Positions 56,128 to 64,000 of a stretch of 64,000 bases of DNA are shown one piece after another. Source of the stretch: Pandoraea captiosa (lineage in GTDB: Bacteria > Pseudomonadota > Gammaproteobacteria > Burkholderiales > Burkholderiaceae); contig NZ_CABPSQ010000001.1 of the NCBI RefSeq assembly GCF_902459775.1, positions 372,001 through 436,000 of the forward strand, in the 5' to 3' direction. The position numbers were made by a program, and so were the translations under genes. The notes beneath the pieces were generated by a model. That model saw only the letters and a program-made list of their open reading frames with translations, was not told the DNA's origin and ran no database searches. Position 1 is the stretch's first letter; every line of letters begins with the position of its first letter.

Positions 56128-57711
56128 ATGAGGATAAGGCATTGGCTTTATGCCGCCTGTGTCTCGGTCGGCGTGCTGGTCGCCTGCTGGGTTGCCGCCG
56201 ACCGCACGGCCACGTCGCTGGTGGGTGACAAGCTTGCGCAAAGTGTCGACGCGGGGCAGACGGTCGCCGATCGCGTTGCCGACGGCATGGTTCACACCAT
56301 CAATACGGATCTGTCGATGGTTCGGGCGATTCCCTCGACGCTGGCTGAAGTGGATCTGCTGCGTGATGTCCTGTCAGGCGCCGGCGCTCGACCCGCCGGG
56401 CCGGAAGTGACTCAGCGAGCCAACGAATTCCTGCGCGGTGCGCAAGGCTACTTTGGTGTCGATCGCGTATGGGTGATCGACGCCAACGGCGTTTGCGTGG
56501 CGGCTAGCAATTATCGCGATGCGCCGTCGCCTGTCGGCCAGTCGGTGGCCAACATGCCCTATGTCACGCATGCGCTACTGGGCGAGCGCTTCGAGAGCTA
56601 TGCCGCAGGTTGGGAGCGCCAGGCCCCCGGCCTCTACTTCAGTGCCCCCATGTACCGCGAAGGCGTACTGATCGGCGTGGTGATGACGAAGATCGGACTC
56701 ACGCGCCTGCGCCATTGGGTCGGCAGCGGCGAGTCGTTCATCACGGACGGCAACGGTGTCGTCGTCATGGCCAACGACCCCCGCTTCGAAAATCGATTCA
56801 TGCTCGACGGCAAGGTCGGGTCGCTCTCCGATACCGAGCGGTTCGCGCTGTATCAGCGGCACGATTTCGCACGGATGCCGATTTCGCAGTTCCAGCGTGC
56901 CCCGGGCCGCGCCAATGCCTGGGTTCCCCAGGAACTGCTCGACCGGATGTCGGAATTCAATGAGCTGCGCAAGCCGTTCATCATCACGTCGCGACCGAGT
57001 TCAAGCAACGATCTCATTGTCTACGCCGTGGAAAGCGTCGACGCCTGGGACGCGCTCACCCGTCAGCACGCGAAGGATCTGGCGCTGTGCTTTTTGCTCT
57101 ATCTGGGCGGGGTCATCATCGTGACACTGGCCGGCTGGACGTACTGGCGTGAGCGCACGCAGCATCGCGAGACCCGGCAGTCGAACGAGGAACTGCGCGC
57201 GGCGAACAATCAACTCGCGTTCGAGGCGAGTTACGACGAACTGACGGGCAGTCTCACACGTCGCTACTTTTTCCACCGCTTCGAGCGGTTGCTGGAAGCC
57301 GCGCAGCGCAGGAACGAGCCGATGAGCCTCATCGTGGCCGACCTCGATCACTTCAAATCGATCAACGACACGTACGGGCACGCGATCGGCGATCAGGTGC
57401 TGTGCCGGTTCGTGCTCGTGTGTTCGTCGACACTGCGCGGCGACGACCTGATCGGCCGTATCGGCGGCGAGGAGTTTGCGATCCTGCTGCCGGGTGCCAG
57501 TGAGCGAGATGCCTTGCGGGTGGCCGATCGGATTCGTGAGCGCTGCAAGCGCGAGTCGCTCGAAGGCAGTGAACCGCCGCTGCGATTCTCGGCCAGCTTC
57601 GGCATTACCGAATGGCAGGACACGGATTCGCCGATGAACATGGTCGAGCGTGCCGACATGGCGTTGTACCGCGCCAAGCGGGCTGGACGCGATCGTTGCT
57701 GGGTGTTCTGA
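56128..57711 (+). CDS. Cache-GGDEF diguanylate cyclase
   Basis: A 527-residue inner-membrane protein with TM1 (about 7-23), a large periplasmic dCache-like sensor (about 30-305), TM2 (about 310-330), a short coiled coil and a GGDEF domain (about 365-525). GGEEF at 446-450 is the active-site signature and the catalytic fold is complete, so it should make c-di-GMP. An I-site RxxD is not evident in front of it. Start at 56128 lacks a strong ribosome site. Confidence 0.92.
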   Translation: MRIRHWLYAACVSVGVLVACWVAADRTATSLVGDKLAQSVDAGQTVADRVADGMVHTINTDLSMVRAIPSTLAEVDLLRDVLSGAGARPAGPEVTQRANEFLRGAQGYFGVDRVWVIDANGVCVAASNYRDAPSPVGQSVANMPYVTHALLGERFESYAAGWERQAPGLYFSAPMYREGVLIGVVMTKIGLTRLRHWVGSGESFITDGNGVVVMANDPRFENRFMLDGKVGSLSDTERFALYQRHDFARMPISQFQRAPGRANAWVPQELLDRMSEFNELRKPFIITSRPSSSNDLIVYAVESVDAWDALTRQHAKDLALCFLLYLGGVIIVTLAGWTYWRERTQHRETRQSNEELRAANNQLAFEASYDELTGSLTRRYFFHRFERLLEAAQRRNEPMSLIVADLDHFKSINDTYGHAIGDQVLCRFVLVCSSTLRGDDLIGRIGGEEFAILLPGASERDALRVADRIRERCKRESLEGSEPPLRFSASFGITEWQDTDSPMNMVERADMALYRAKRAGRDRCWVF

Positions 57712-57935
57712 GGGAGCGTCCGGCGCCGCATTTCACCGCGTTACCAATGTCACGTTTGGTAACCAATCAGCGCAGCCTTTCACCGCATTTCGCGGGAACC
57801 CGCATGTCTAACGAATCAAGCAAGTGAGGCGAGACGTAACGTAGCGCGACGCAACCCAACGCGATGCAGCCCAGCGCGACGGTTCGTGCCTCACCGATTC
57901 GGTGGATGCAAAAGATTCGTGCGGGAGACTTCATC

Positions 57936-58205
57936 GTGAAACGCATTCTCATGCTGGCGGGCGGCGCTGCCGTCGCCATGGCGATGGCCGGCTGTGTCGC
58001 GGTGCCCTACGGGGCGCCCGCCTACGGCGGCACATATGACAACGGATACGATTACGCGCCGGGCTACTACGCGCCGGGCTATGCCGTGGCACCTGCACCG
58101 GTGGTGACGTTTGGCGTGTCGAGCGGTTACTACGGGGGCTACTATGGCGGCGGCTACGGTCGCGGGTGGCGCGGTCGTGGCCATGGGTGGGGCGGGCATC
58201 ACTGA
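57936..58205 (+). CDS. Small Gly/Tyr-rich lipoprotein
   Basis: An 89-residue protein starting at GTG, with GGGAG eight bases upstream, a short signal peptide and lipobox MAMAGC (Cys near 20). The mature part is rich in Gly, Tyr and Pro and ends in a His/Arg/Gly tail. Function unknown. ATG 57906 is an alternative start but has no better ribosome site. Confidence 0.65.
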   Translation: MKRILMLAGGAAVAMAMAGCVAVPYGAPAYGGTYDNGYDYAPGYYAPGYAVAPAPVVTFGVSSGYYGGYYGGGYGRGWRGRGHGWGGHH

Positions 58206-58307
58206 CGCGTCATGCCCGTTGAGCCGCACCGGCGGTGGGGCGGACATGACGTCGTAGCAGGTGTGTCGGTCGCTTCAGGCGCAGCCCGTGAGGCCGACCC
58301 GGCGTCT

Positions 58308-58502
58308 TCAGAATTCCGACAGCGCGAAATCTTCCTTGGAAACGTCGCACTCCGGGCACCGCCAGTCGGCTGGCACGTCGGCCCAGCGCGTGCCGGGGGC
58401 CAGGCCGTCGTCCGGTGCGCCTTCGGCTTCGTTGTAAATCCAGCCGCAAATCAGGCAGATCCAGCTCTTGAATTCAGTCGGGGTGTCCAGCGTGGTGGTC
58501 AT
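58308..58502 (-). CDS. Rubredoxin
   Basis: A 64-residue iron protein with both cysteine pairs: CLICGWIYNEAEG (CxxCG) and CPECDVSKEDF (CPxC), which hold one iron. It passes electrons, for example to alkane hydroxylase or in oxygen-stress defence. Partner not in the window. Confidence 0.95.
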   Translation of the reverse strand: MTTTLDTPTEFKSWICLICGWIYNEAEGAPDDGLAPGTRWADVPADWRCPECDVSKEDFALSEF

Positions 58503-58739
58503 GATGTCGGGTCAACAGGGAAATCTTGGGCGACCCGCATTGTAAGGCACACAGACCACACCGTCCTGTTTGCGGGCTGACGGCCACGCACAAAGTTAAC
58601 CCAGATCAACGGATCGGCGTCGCTAGCCGACAAGGCCGGTCCATGGCGAGACACCTTGCTGCGCGATGGCTAGGGCACGTGGCGACGATCGATGACAATC
58701 GGCGGCACGCAGACGCAAACGGAAGCAGGCAGAGGAGAG

Positions 58740-58761
58740 CGCGCCGGCGGTGACCGGCGCG
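58740..58761. terminator. Inverted repeat after the 58.8-59.1 kb gene
   Basis: CGCGCCGG and CCGGCGCG-type arms (58740-58747 and 58754-58761) form an 8-bp stem, without a T-run. Confidence 0.35.
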
Positions 58762-58768
58762 ACGGGTG

Positions 58769-59092
58769 TTACCAGTGGATCTGGTTCAGGAAGATCGGCG
58801 CCATCTGGGCCAGCGAATTGAGCAGGGACATGGCGGTGTCGCGATGCGAGACCTCCTTCCACAACCGGCTTTCCTTGACAACGCGGTCACGGTCTTCGGA
58901 CGTCTTCACGTCAGGCTCGCGCAATCGGTTGATCAGATCGATGACGGAGGCCCGGTCGACGGTCTCCGTCACGGAGTGGCGCGCGAGCAGTTCGTCCAGA
59001 TGGACGCGTTCCGCTTCCGTCACCGGCGCGCTGCTGGCGCGATTTGCGTCGGTGGGCGAGGGACTGACAGACGGCTTGTCGGACTGGGTCAT
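58769..59092 (-). CDS. Hypothetical protein (107 aa)
   Basis: A soluble, charged protein with no signal peptide or membrane segment: a Ser/Pro-rich first 25 residues, then mostly helical sequence (HLDELLARHSVTETVDRA, LINRLREPDV, ending S-L-L-N-S-L-A-Q-M-A-P-I-F-L-N). GGAGA lies upstream of the ATG at a rather long spacing. I do not recognise the family. Confidence 0.55.
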   Translation of the reverse strand: MTQSDKPSVSPSPTDANRASSAPVTEAERVHLDELLARHSVTETVDRASVIDLINRLREPDVKTSEDRDRVVKESRLWKEVSHRDTAMSLLNSLAQMAPIFLNQIHW

Positions 59093-59482
59093 ACGAGACG
59101 TTCTCCTTCGCGAGGTATCGCATGTCTCCATCATAGGCCGATTCCCCGACGCTGCGAACCCTCCGGTGCACGCGATAACGGCCACGTCCCGGCGCGCCGC
59201 ATCGTCGCCTGACCCGCGTTCTCGCCGTCATGCGACGGTGCCGGGACGTCATGTCAACGCCGTGACGATTTCGCACAGAAGCGGGGGCGAAACGTCAAGC
59301 GCAATAAATTTTTCCGATCCTGATGCCGAAACGGGCAATCCTCTTGACAACCTGTATTGGCGGGCATTTTGAGGGGGTACTGCCGGGTTATCCAGTGGGT
59401 TATCCACAGAAGCTGTGGGTAACTCTTGAGGGACGACGCACGTCCATTGCGACGTCGACGCCGTGCCTCTCCGGAAGCAACG
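59093..59482. other. 390-base non-coding region with DnaA-box-like sites
   Basis: It contains TTGACA (59344-59349) and the DnaA-box cluster listed separately at 59388-59422. No convincing frame. Confidence 0.4.
59388..59422. promoter_or_regulatory. Cluster of DnaA-box-like sequences
   Basis: TTATCCAGT (59388-59396), TTATCCACA (59400-59408, a perfect box) and TGTGGGTAA (59414-59422, complement TTACCCACA, one mismatch) lie within 35 bases. The last two form a near-perfect 10-bp inverted repeat. Confidence 0.5.
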
Positions 59483-59797
59483 TCACCGAAGCAACGGACG
59501 CAGCATGAGCAGCGCAAAGAACAGGGCGACGCCCACGGGCAGCAGTCCCGTGAAGAATGCCGGCCAGGGCGCACGACCGCGGCGTCGTGCCCCGAACGAG
59601 GAAATCAGTCCCGCACAAAGGCACAGTACGCCGACACCCCACGTAGGATTGGGGCTTTTGAGCACCCAGGCGGCGGCCGCCAGCAGGCCAATCCACGCGA
59701 GCGGGATTGCGCCCGGCGGCGGCGGCGTGACATCGACAGCGCCCGATTTGGCGTTGCGGTTGGCGGAGTGCTGAGGCTCAGGGGTGTTGGCGGACAT
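59483..59797 (-). CDS. Hypothetical membrane protein (104 aa)
   Basis: After a polar N-tail of about 30 residues there are three hydrophobic segments: IPLAWIGLLAAAAWVL (about 32-47), GVGVLCLCAGLISSF (about 54-68) and FFTGLLPVGVALFFALLML (about 80-98), ending R-P-L-L-R. Start at 59797 is the last ATG before the membrane part and lacks a good ribosome site. Function unknown. Confidence 0.5.
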   Translation of the reverse strand: MSANTPEPQHSANRNAKSGAVDVTPPPPGAIPLAWIGLLAAAAWVLKSPNPTWGVGVLCLCAGLISSFGARRRGRAPWPAFFTGLLPVGVALFFALLMLRPLLR

Positions 59798-59857
59798 GAC
59801 GATTCTTGAAAAGACGAGGTGCATAGCGGGACCAGACGGCAACAGCGCGACGAGGCT

Positions 59858-59910
59858 GCAACGACACAGCAACGACACAGCAACGACACAGCAACGACAC
59901 AGCAACGACG
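59858..59910. repeat. 11-bp tandem repeat array
   Basis: GCAACGACACA occurs four times in exact tandem from 59858 to 59901, followed by a partial copy. It lies about 60 bases upstream of the start of the small membrane protein gene. Confidence 0.9.
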
Positions 59911-60009
59911 CAACCACGATGTGCCTGGGAAGCGCTGACGAAGCGGTGGCCGGTGCGGTCCGGTCTGCTACGCGAAAGCCGCAGCATAGCAAACGTGGTG
60001 GCGGGTCGC

Positions 60010-60537
60010 TCACGAGGTGACGCCAGGCAAGGTCCGCTTGCCTGCGTGCTGCGATAGCGCATACCCGTGTCCGGCGGGCGTGTCGACGTACCACACGGAG
60101 GTCGAATCGACGTCGCGCGTGGGCGCAAAAGCAGGCGCGGACGCGCATCGGTCGTCCAGTTCGATGTAGCGCTTACGAACGGCCTTGCCGACGACGACGC
60201 TCGATCCTTCCGCTCGGTGCTGTCCGTGTTGTCCGTGAAATTGCATTCGCCGGGGCGTGTCGCCGGGCGCCGCACGCGGGATGCCGCTCACCGCCACGCA
60301 CGGCTGGTGGAACGAATCGACCGACGTCGGGCCGGGAGATGTCAGTTGCGCGTGCGTTCGGGGCGCGACGCCCAGCATGACGAGGGCAAGCGCAAATGCG
60401 AGCCTGCCCGGCCAGCCGGGGTCGTCGACATATCGAACAGGCGACGCGGCCTGACGCGTGCGACGCGACAGGGCGTGCGCCAACGCATGCGCTATGACGC
60501 GAGCAATGAGGTGCGCGATGACGTGTCTCGGCGGCAT
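60010..60537 (-). CDS. Hypothetical secreted protein (175 aa)
   Basis: GGAG lies six bases before the ATG at 60537. A basic N-terminal part (about 1-44) is followed by a hydrophobic stretch FALALVMLGVAP and a likely cleavage after T-H-A (about 50-65), suggesting export, though the N-region is unusually long. The rest is polar and ends in H-G-Y-A-L-S-Q-H. No recognised domain. Moderate confidence that it is real. Confidence 0.45.
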   Translation of the reverse strand: MPPRHVIAHLIARVIAHALAHALSRRTRQAASPVRYVDDPGWPGRLAFALALVMLGVAPRTHAQLTSPGPTSVDSFHQPCVAVSGIPRAAPGDTPRRMQFHGQHGQHRAEGSSVVVGKAVRKRYIELDDRCASAPAFAPTRDVDSTSVWYVDTPAGHGYALSQHAGKRTLPGVTS

Positions 60538-60785
60538 GATGGACTCCGTCGGGGCAAACGGGATGGGCGGCGTGCGCCGCATGTCCGTCTGCCTGAAGCC
60601 AGTATCGTGCCGGAATCGCTAAGTGGATGATTTTGCGGGAATCGTGGGCGGCTTGAAGGCGTGCGGCGCCACGTGTGCCGCGTCAAGTGTTGCAGTTCCG
60701 AAACGTGCGCCCGAGAATGGCCCTATACGTCGTCGAATCCCCCTGCCTTGCCAGGCCTTCACCGGGCGATGCCCAGACCTCGGAA

Positions 60786-60805
60786 TACTGTATATAATTA
60801 CAGTA
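60786..60805 (+). promoter_or_regulatory. LexA (SOS) box overlapping the -10 of the DUF3717 gene
   Basis: TACTGTATATAATTACAGTA matches CTGT-N8-ACAG with symmetric TA ends, close to the E. coli consensus. It contains a perfect TATAAT (60793-60798), so LexA binding would block the promoter. The gene starts 29 bases downstream. Confidence 0.75.
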
Positions 60806-60834
60806 CTTCACTCCACGGCGAGACAAGATATCCC

Positions 60835-61068
60835 ATGAAAGCCAATTACTCCATCGCCGACATCGAACAGGCGATCAACTACTGGACCAGCCACCAGGCC
60901 GCCGACAGCAACCTGTCGCTGTGCCCGGCTGCGCGTGCGTTGGCGAACGTCTATGGCGAGATGATCTACCGTCGGGAGACGAGCGTTGCTGCCGAAGCGC
61001 TCGACGGCGAACAGAGTCAGGCCATCGAAACGGCCCTGCATCAGATGGAATTGGGGCTGGCGCCGTGA
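60835..61068 (+). CDS. DUF3717 protein under SOS-type control
   Basis: A 77-residue protein with the DUF3717 core (YSIADIEQAINYWTSH, C-P-A-A-R-A-L-A-N-V-Y-G-E-M-I-Y), a small helical family found in Burkholderiales with unknown function. No signal peptide. It is preceded by a LexA box, so it may be DNA-damage-inducible. It is convergent with the next gene; only one base separates their stop codons and no terminator lies between. Confidence 0.85.
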   Translation: MKANYSIADIEQAINYWTSHQAADSNLSLCPAARALANVYGEMIYRRETSVAAEALDGEQSQAIETALHQMELGLAP

Positions 61069-61069
61069 T

Positions 61070-63706
61070 TCAGGTCTGAACAGGGTGAGGCGTGTGGCGT
61101 CGTGCCGACCACTGTTCGAGCCACTGCTCCAGATCGCCCGCCGAGAGCGCAGGGGAGAACAGATACCCTTGGGCCACACGATAGCCCTGCGCCACCAGGA
61201 GGTCGCGCTGCGCTTCGTCTTCCACGCCTTCCGCCACCACGGTCAGATGCAGATTGCGACCGATGCTGATGATGGCATTGGTCAGCGCACGCACTGTTTC
61301 ATCGCGCGTGATGTCATGCACGAAACTTCGGTCGAGCTTCAGCTCCGAGACCGGCAGACGCCGCAGATAGCCCAGACTCGAATAGCCGGTGCCGAAATCG
61401 TCCATCGACAGGCGCACGCCCATATGGTGGACTTCCTCGATGATGCGCAGTGTGCTCGGGTTGTGGTCCATCAGCACGCTCTCCGTGATCTCGATCGCCA
61501 GGCATGACGGCGGCAATTCGTGGTCGGCCAGCGCTTCGGCAATGGTGTGCGGCAGGTCGTGGTCGTGGAAGTTGGTCGGCGAGAGATTGACGGATACGTT
61601 GCCAATACCCACGCCACGCCGCCGCCAGTCCGCCAACTGGCGGCACGACTCGCGCAGCGTCCACGTGCCCAACTCGCCGATGAGGCCACATTCTTCCGCG
61701 AGCGCAATGAAGCGCGACGGCGGTACGTCGCCGTATTGCGGATGCCGCCAGCGCGTGAGTGCTTCCGCGCCGTACACCGAGTCGTCGAGCAGGTTGATCT
61801 GCGGCTGATAGAACAGCTGGAGCTTGCCAAGACGCAGGGCGTCGCGCAGCGCGGTCTCCAGTTCCAGCCGCTCCTGCGCGTGGATGTTCATGTCTTCGTT
61901 GTAGAAGCGCACACTGCCCGGGCTGGTCATCTTCGCCTGGTACATCGCCATGTCGGCGTGTTGCAGCAAGACGTCGAACTCTCTGCCGTGGTTCGGATAA
62001 AGGCTGATGCCGAAACTGCCGGACGGCACGAGCGTCACGCCATTGATCTGACATGGCGCGGTGAGGGCGCTGCGCATGCGCTCGATGGCGATGTCGAGGC
62101 GCTCGGGGTCGCACTCGGTGAGCACGGCCACGAACTCGTCCCCGGACAGTCGCGCCACGATATCCGCGCCCCGCAGCGCTCGGCGCAAACGCTGGGCGAT
62201 CGTGCGCAACAGCACATCGCCCGCCTGATGGCCGAGCGAATCGTTGACCTGCTTGAAGCGATCGAGATCGATGAAGATGACGGCCATACGCGTACCCAAC
62301 TCCGTCGCGCTGGCGATGGCCTGCGCCGCGAGCACGCCGAGCATGCTGCGATTGGGCAGGCCGGTGAGACTGTCCGAGAACGCGAGCTGGCGGATGCGCG
62401 TGCGCGATTCGTCGCGCTCGAAGGCGAGTTTGCACAGATGCACGCACACGTCCACGAGACGCTCGTGCAAGGCATTGGGGCCGCGCACCGTTCGGTAGTA
62501 GAAAGCGAGCACGCCGAGTACGCGTCCGTCGTTCGCGATGATCGGCATTGCCCACGACGCGGCCAGCCCGAACTTCGCGGCCATGTCGCGGAAATCGGCC
62601 CAGCGCGAATCGTTCGCCATGTCGGTGACGATCACCGGTCGCGCCAGAAATGCCGCCGTGCCGCAGGTGCCGACGCTGGGGCCGATGGCCACGCCATCCA
62701 CACTCTGGTGATACTCCGCAGGCAAGCTCGGCCCGGCCTGCGGACGCAACTTGCCCTCGGCGTCCACGCGGACAACGGACGCCATGACCTCGGGGGCGAT
62801 TTGCTCCAGTTCGCGACACACGAGCGTGAGCACTTCGACCAGCGGTGCGTCGCGCACCATGGCCGCCAGGGCCTTGTGTTGCAGCACTTCCTGAATCTTC
62901 GATTGCGTGATGTCGGTAAACAGCACCACGGCGTTCACCAGTTTGCCCTGCGCATCGAGAATCGGGTTCGTCACCACGGAGACCCATAGCGGCTGATGCT
63001 GTGCTGTGCGAACGAGCACTTCGCAGTGACAACTGCGGCCGTCGCGTGCGGCGACGAGGCATCCCGAGAGGGCCTGTTTGACGTCGACGGCCGAGTTGCC
63101 GTCGGCGAATTCGTCCAGCGAGGTGTCGTCAAACGGTGCGAGCGCCGATTTGCCGACGACGTCGTTCGCCGCGTAGCCGAGCATGCGCGTGAAGCCTGCG
63201 TTCACATAACGCACGCTGCCTTGTGCGTCGGTGATGAGCACCGCGTTGTCCGTTTCGTCGACACCGAGCGAGAGCAGATGCATGCGCGCGTCGTCGGCTG
63301 CCTGACGCGCCACGCGATCGGTCACGTCCACGGCAAACTTGATCACGAACGTGAGTTTGTCTGTGTCATCGAACACCGGATTGTAGGTGGCTTCGAGCCA
63401 CACGACGCTGCCGTCGTGACGAAGACGCCGGACCTGGCCGGTGTGCGCGCGTCCGGTGCTCACGACCTGGGCGAGTGCGTCGCCGCAGGTGGCGTCGAGC
63501 GGGTCGCACAACATGCCATGGCGCTGGCCGATCAGTTCGTCGCGCGTGTAACCGAAAACCCCCAGGAACTTGTCGTTGACGTCGACAACGGTACCGTCCG
63601 GCGTGAGCGTGAGCATGCCCAGTGAGCGATCGAGAGCGTCGAGCAGCGCGTCGCGCCCGGGAGCCGATGCGGCGCCTGTGGCGGACGGTGAACCGGGCAC
63701 GACCAT
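61070..63706 (-). CDS. PAS-PAS-GAF-GGDEF-EAL c-di-GMP phosphodiesterase, DosP-like
   Basis: An 878-residue soluble protein: PAS1 (about 25-140), PAS2 (about 150-275), GAF (about 290-440), GGDEF domain with SGDEF (521-525) and EAL domain (about 625-870) with intact EAL (648-650) and DDFGTGYSSLGYL. Domain order resembles E. coli DosP, an oxygen sensor; PAS1 has a GYTRDELIGQRHGML block more like redox/flavin PAS domains, so the signal is uncertain. GAGGAGG lies eight bases before ATG 63706; a TTG at 63835 would add 43 unrelated residues. Confidence 0.92.
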   Translation of the reverse strand: MVVPGSPSATGAASAPGRDALLDALDRSLGMLTLTPDGTVVDVNDKFLGVFGYTRDELIGQRHGMLCDPLDATCGDALAQVVSTGRAHTGQVRRLRHDGSVVWLEATYNPVFDDTDKLTFVIKFAVDVTDRVARQAADDARMHLLSLGVDETDNAVLITDAQGSVRYVNAGFTRMLGYAANDVVGKSALAPFDDTSLDEFADGNSAVDVKQALSGCLVAARDGRSCHCEVLVRTAQHQPLWVSVVTNPILDAQGKLVNAVVLFTDITQSKIQEVLQHKALAAMVRDAPLVEVLTLVCRELEQIAPEVMASVVRVDAEGKLRPQAGPSLPAEYHQSVDGVAIGPSVGTCGTAAFLARPVIVTDMANDSRWADFRDMAAKFGLAASWAMPIIANDGRVLGVLAFYYRTVRGPNALHERLVDVCVHLCKLAFERDESRTRIRQLAFSDSLTGLPNRSMLGVLAAQAIASATELGTRMAVIFIDLDRFKQVNDSLGHQAGDVLLRTIAQRLRRALRGADIVARLSGDEFVAVLTECDPERLDIAIERMRSALTAPCQINGVTLVPSGSFGISLYPNHGREFDVLLQHADMAMYQAKMTSPGSVRFYNEDMNIHAQERLELETALRDALRLGKLQLFYQPQINLLDDSVYGAEALTRWRHPQYGDVPPSRFIALAEECGLIGELGTWTLRESCRQLADWRRRGVGIGNVSVNLSPTNFHDHDLPHTIAEALADHELPPSCLAIEITESVLMDHNPSTLRIIEEVHHMGVRLSMDDFGTGYSSLGYLRRLPVSELKLDRSFVHDITRDETVRALTNAIISIGRNLHLTVVAEGVEDEAQRDLLVAQGYRVAQGYLFSPALSAGDLEQWLEQWSARRHTPHPVQT

Positions 63707-63937
63707 CGGGAGGGCCTCCTCGGACGTCCTGCGAACATTGTCGGGTGTGACTGGGGCTGACACGCCAAAATCGCTTTCAAGTATAGCGACCTGCGCAGGC
63801 AGGCCCACATGGGAGAAATCGGGAGCGCGTCGCAACGATAGCGCACTTCCGGGCGGTCGGACGGTCTCGGGAAAAGCGGTCGCCTGACGGTATTGAGTGA
63901 GGAGGGGCGGTGGCCTTCGCTGCCTTTGTTTTTTGAA

Positions 63938-64000
63938 TCAAGCCGCTTTGACGCGAATGCGAACGCCACCCACGGCGACGGTCTGGCCTGCGCGGATCTT
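63938..64000 (-). CDS. C-terminal end of an unidentified gene (partial)
   Basis: Only the last 20 codons and stop lie in the window; the frame reads G-Q-T-V-A-V-G-G-V-R-I-R-V-K-A-A. Beta-rich C-terminus; too short to name. Confidence 0.4.
   Translation of the reverse strand, partial: KIRAGQTVAVGGVRIRVKAA

Overview
The window looks like a core-chromosome segment of a betaproteobacterium, most likely Burkholderiaceae in the Burkholderia/Pandoraea group. This is inferred from the high GC content, the gene orders pssA-leuA, rpsO-pnp, thrS-infC-rpmI-rplT-pheS-pheT-ihfA-merR and scoA-scoB, IHF-alpha with an N-terminal extension, infC starting at a non-AUG codon, and families common in that group (DUF4148, DUF3717, DUF2069). 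No species call can be made from the sequence alone. I saw no prophage, integrase, transposase or CRISPR array.

Layout. 1-7.1 kb: phosphatidylserine synthase (pssA), a Kbp-type BON/LysM protein, leuA with its terminator, then a decayed patch (truncated DUF417 gene, DUF4148 protein, remnants of an ECF sigma/anti-sigma pair), a BamE-like lipoprotein and an orphan branched-chain amino-acid-type binding protein. 7.1-11.1 kb: rpsO, a long leader with nine 10-bp repeats, pnp, then tRNA-Ala, tRNA-Glu and two identical tRNA-Asp genes. 11.3-20.5 kb (minus strand): glucarate dehydratase, MATE exporter, GT39-type glycosyltransferase, rpmE (type B L31), mtfA, and a MerR regulator with an MFS exporter. 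21.2-28.2 kb: FAD-linked oxidase, DUF2069 protein, WrbA, YihY, Mpo1-like protein, an alpha/beta hydrolase overlapping metY. 28.8-32.3 kb: a CBS-domain protein coupled to an LplT-PlsC fusion, then aroC. 32.5-37.6 kb: MliC-type lysozyme inhibitor, ETF-ubiquinone oxidoreductase divergent from an SDR, an orphan TRAP binding protein and a thioesterase. 37.7-42.3 kb: ketone-body/PHB metabolism (PAS-LuxR regulator, scoA, scoB, 3-hydroxybutyrate dehydrogenase), a hydrolase and RidA. 42.4-53.1 kb: relA, tRNA-Val and the long translation/nucleoid run thrS to merR. 53.4-64 kb: a c-di-GMP-rich end (GGDEF-EAL, Cache-GGDEF and PAS-PAS-GAF-GGDEF-EAL proteins) with small lipoprotein, rubredoxin and hypothetical genes, and a DUF3717 gene under a near-perfect LexA box.

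How the parts work together. Translation and RNA turnover (rpsO, pnp, thrS, infC, rpmI, rplT, pheST, tRNAs) and the stringent response (relA) are the backbone. scoAB, bdhA and ETF-QO form a short-chain acid and electron-transfer module. pssA and the LplT-PlsC fusion serve phospholipid synthesis or remodelling. The least explained signals are regulatory or structural: the SOS-type box on DUF3717, the phased A-tract array before pnp, several unrelated 10-14 bp intergenic tandem repeats, a DnaA-box-like cluster, symmetric operators before merR, gudD and scoA, and an AT-rich inverted repeat between two c-di-GMP genes.
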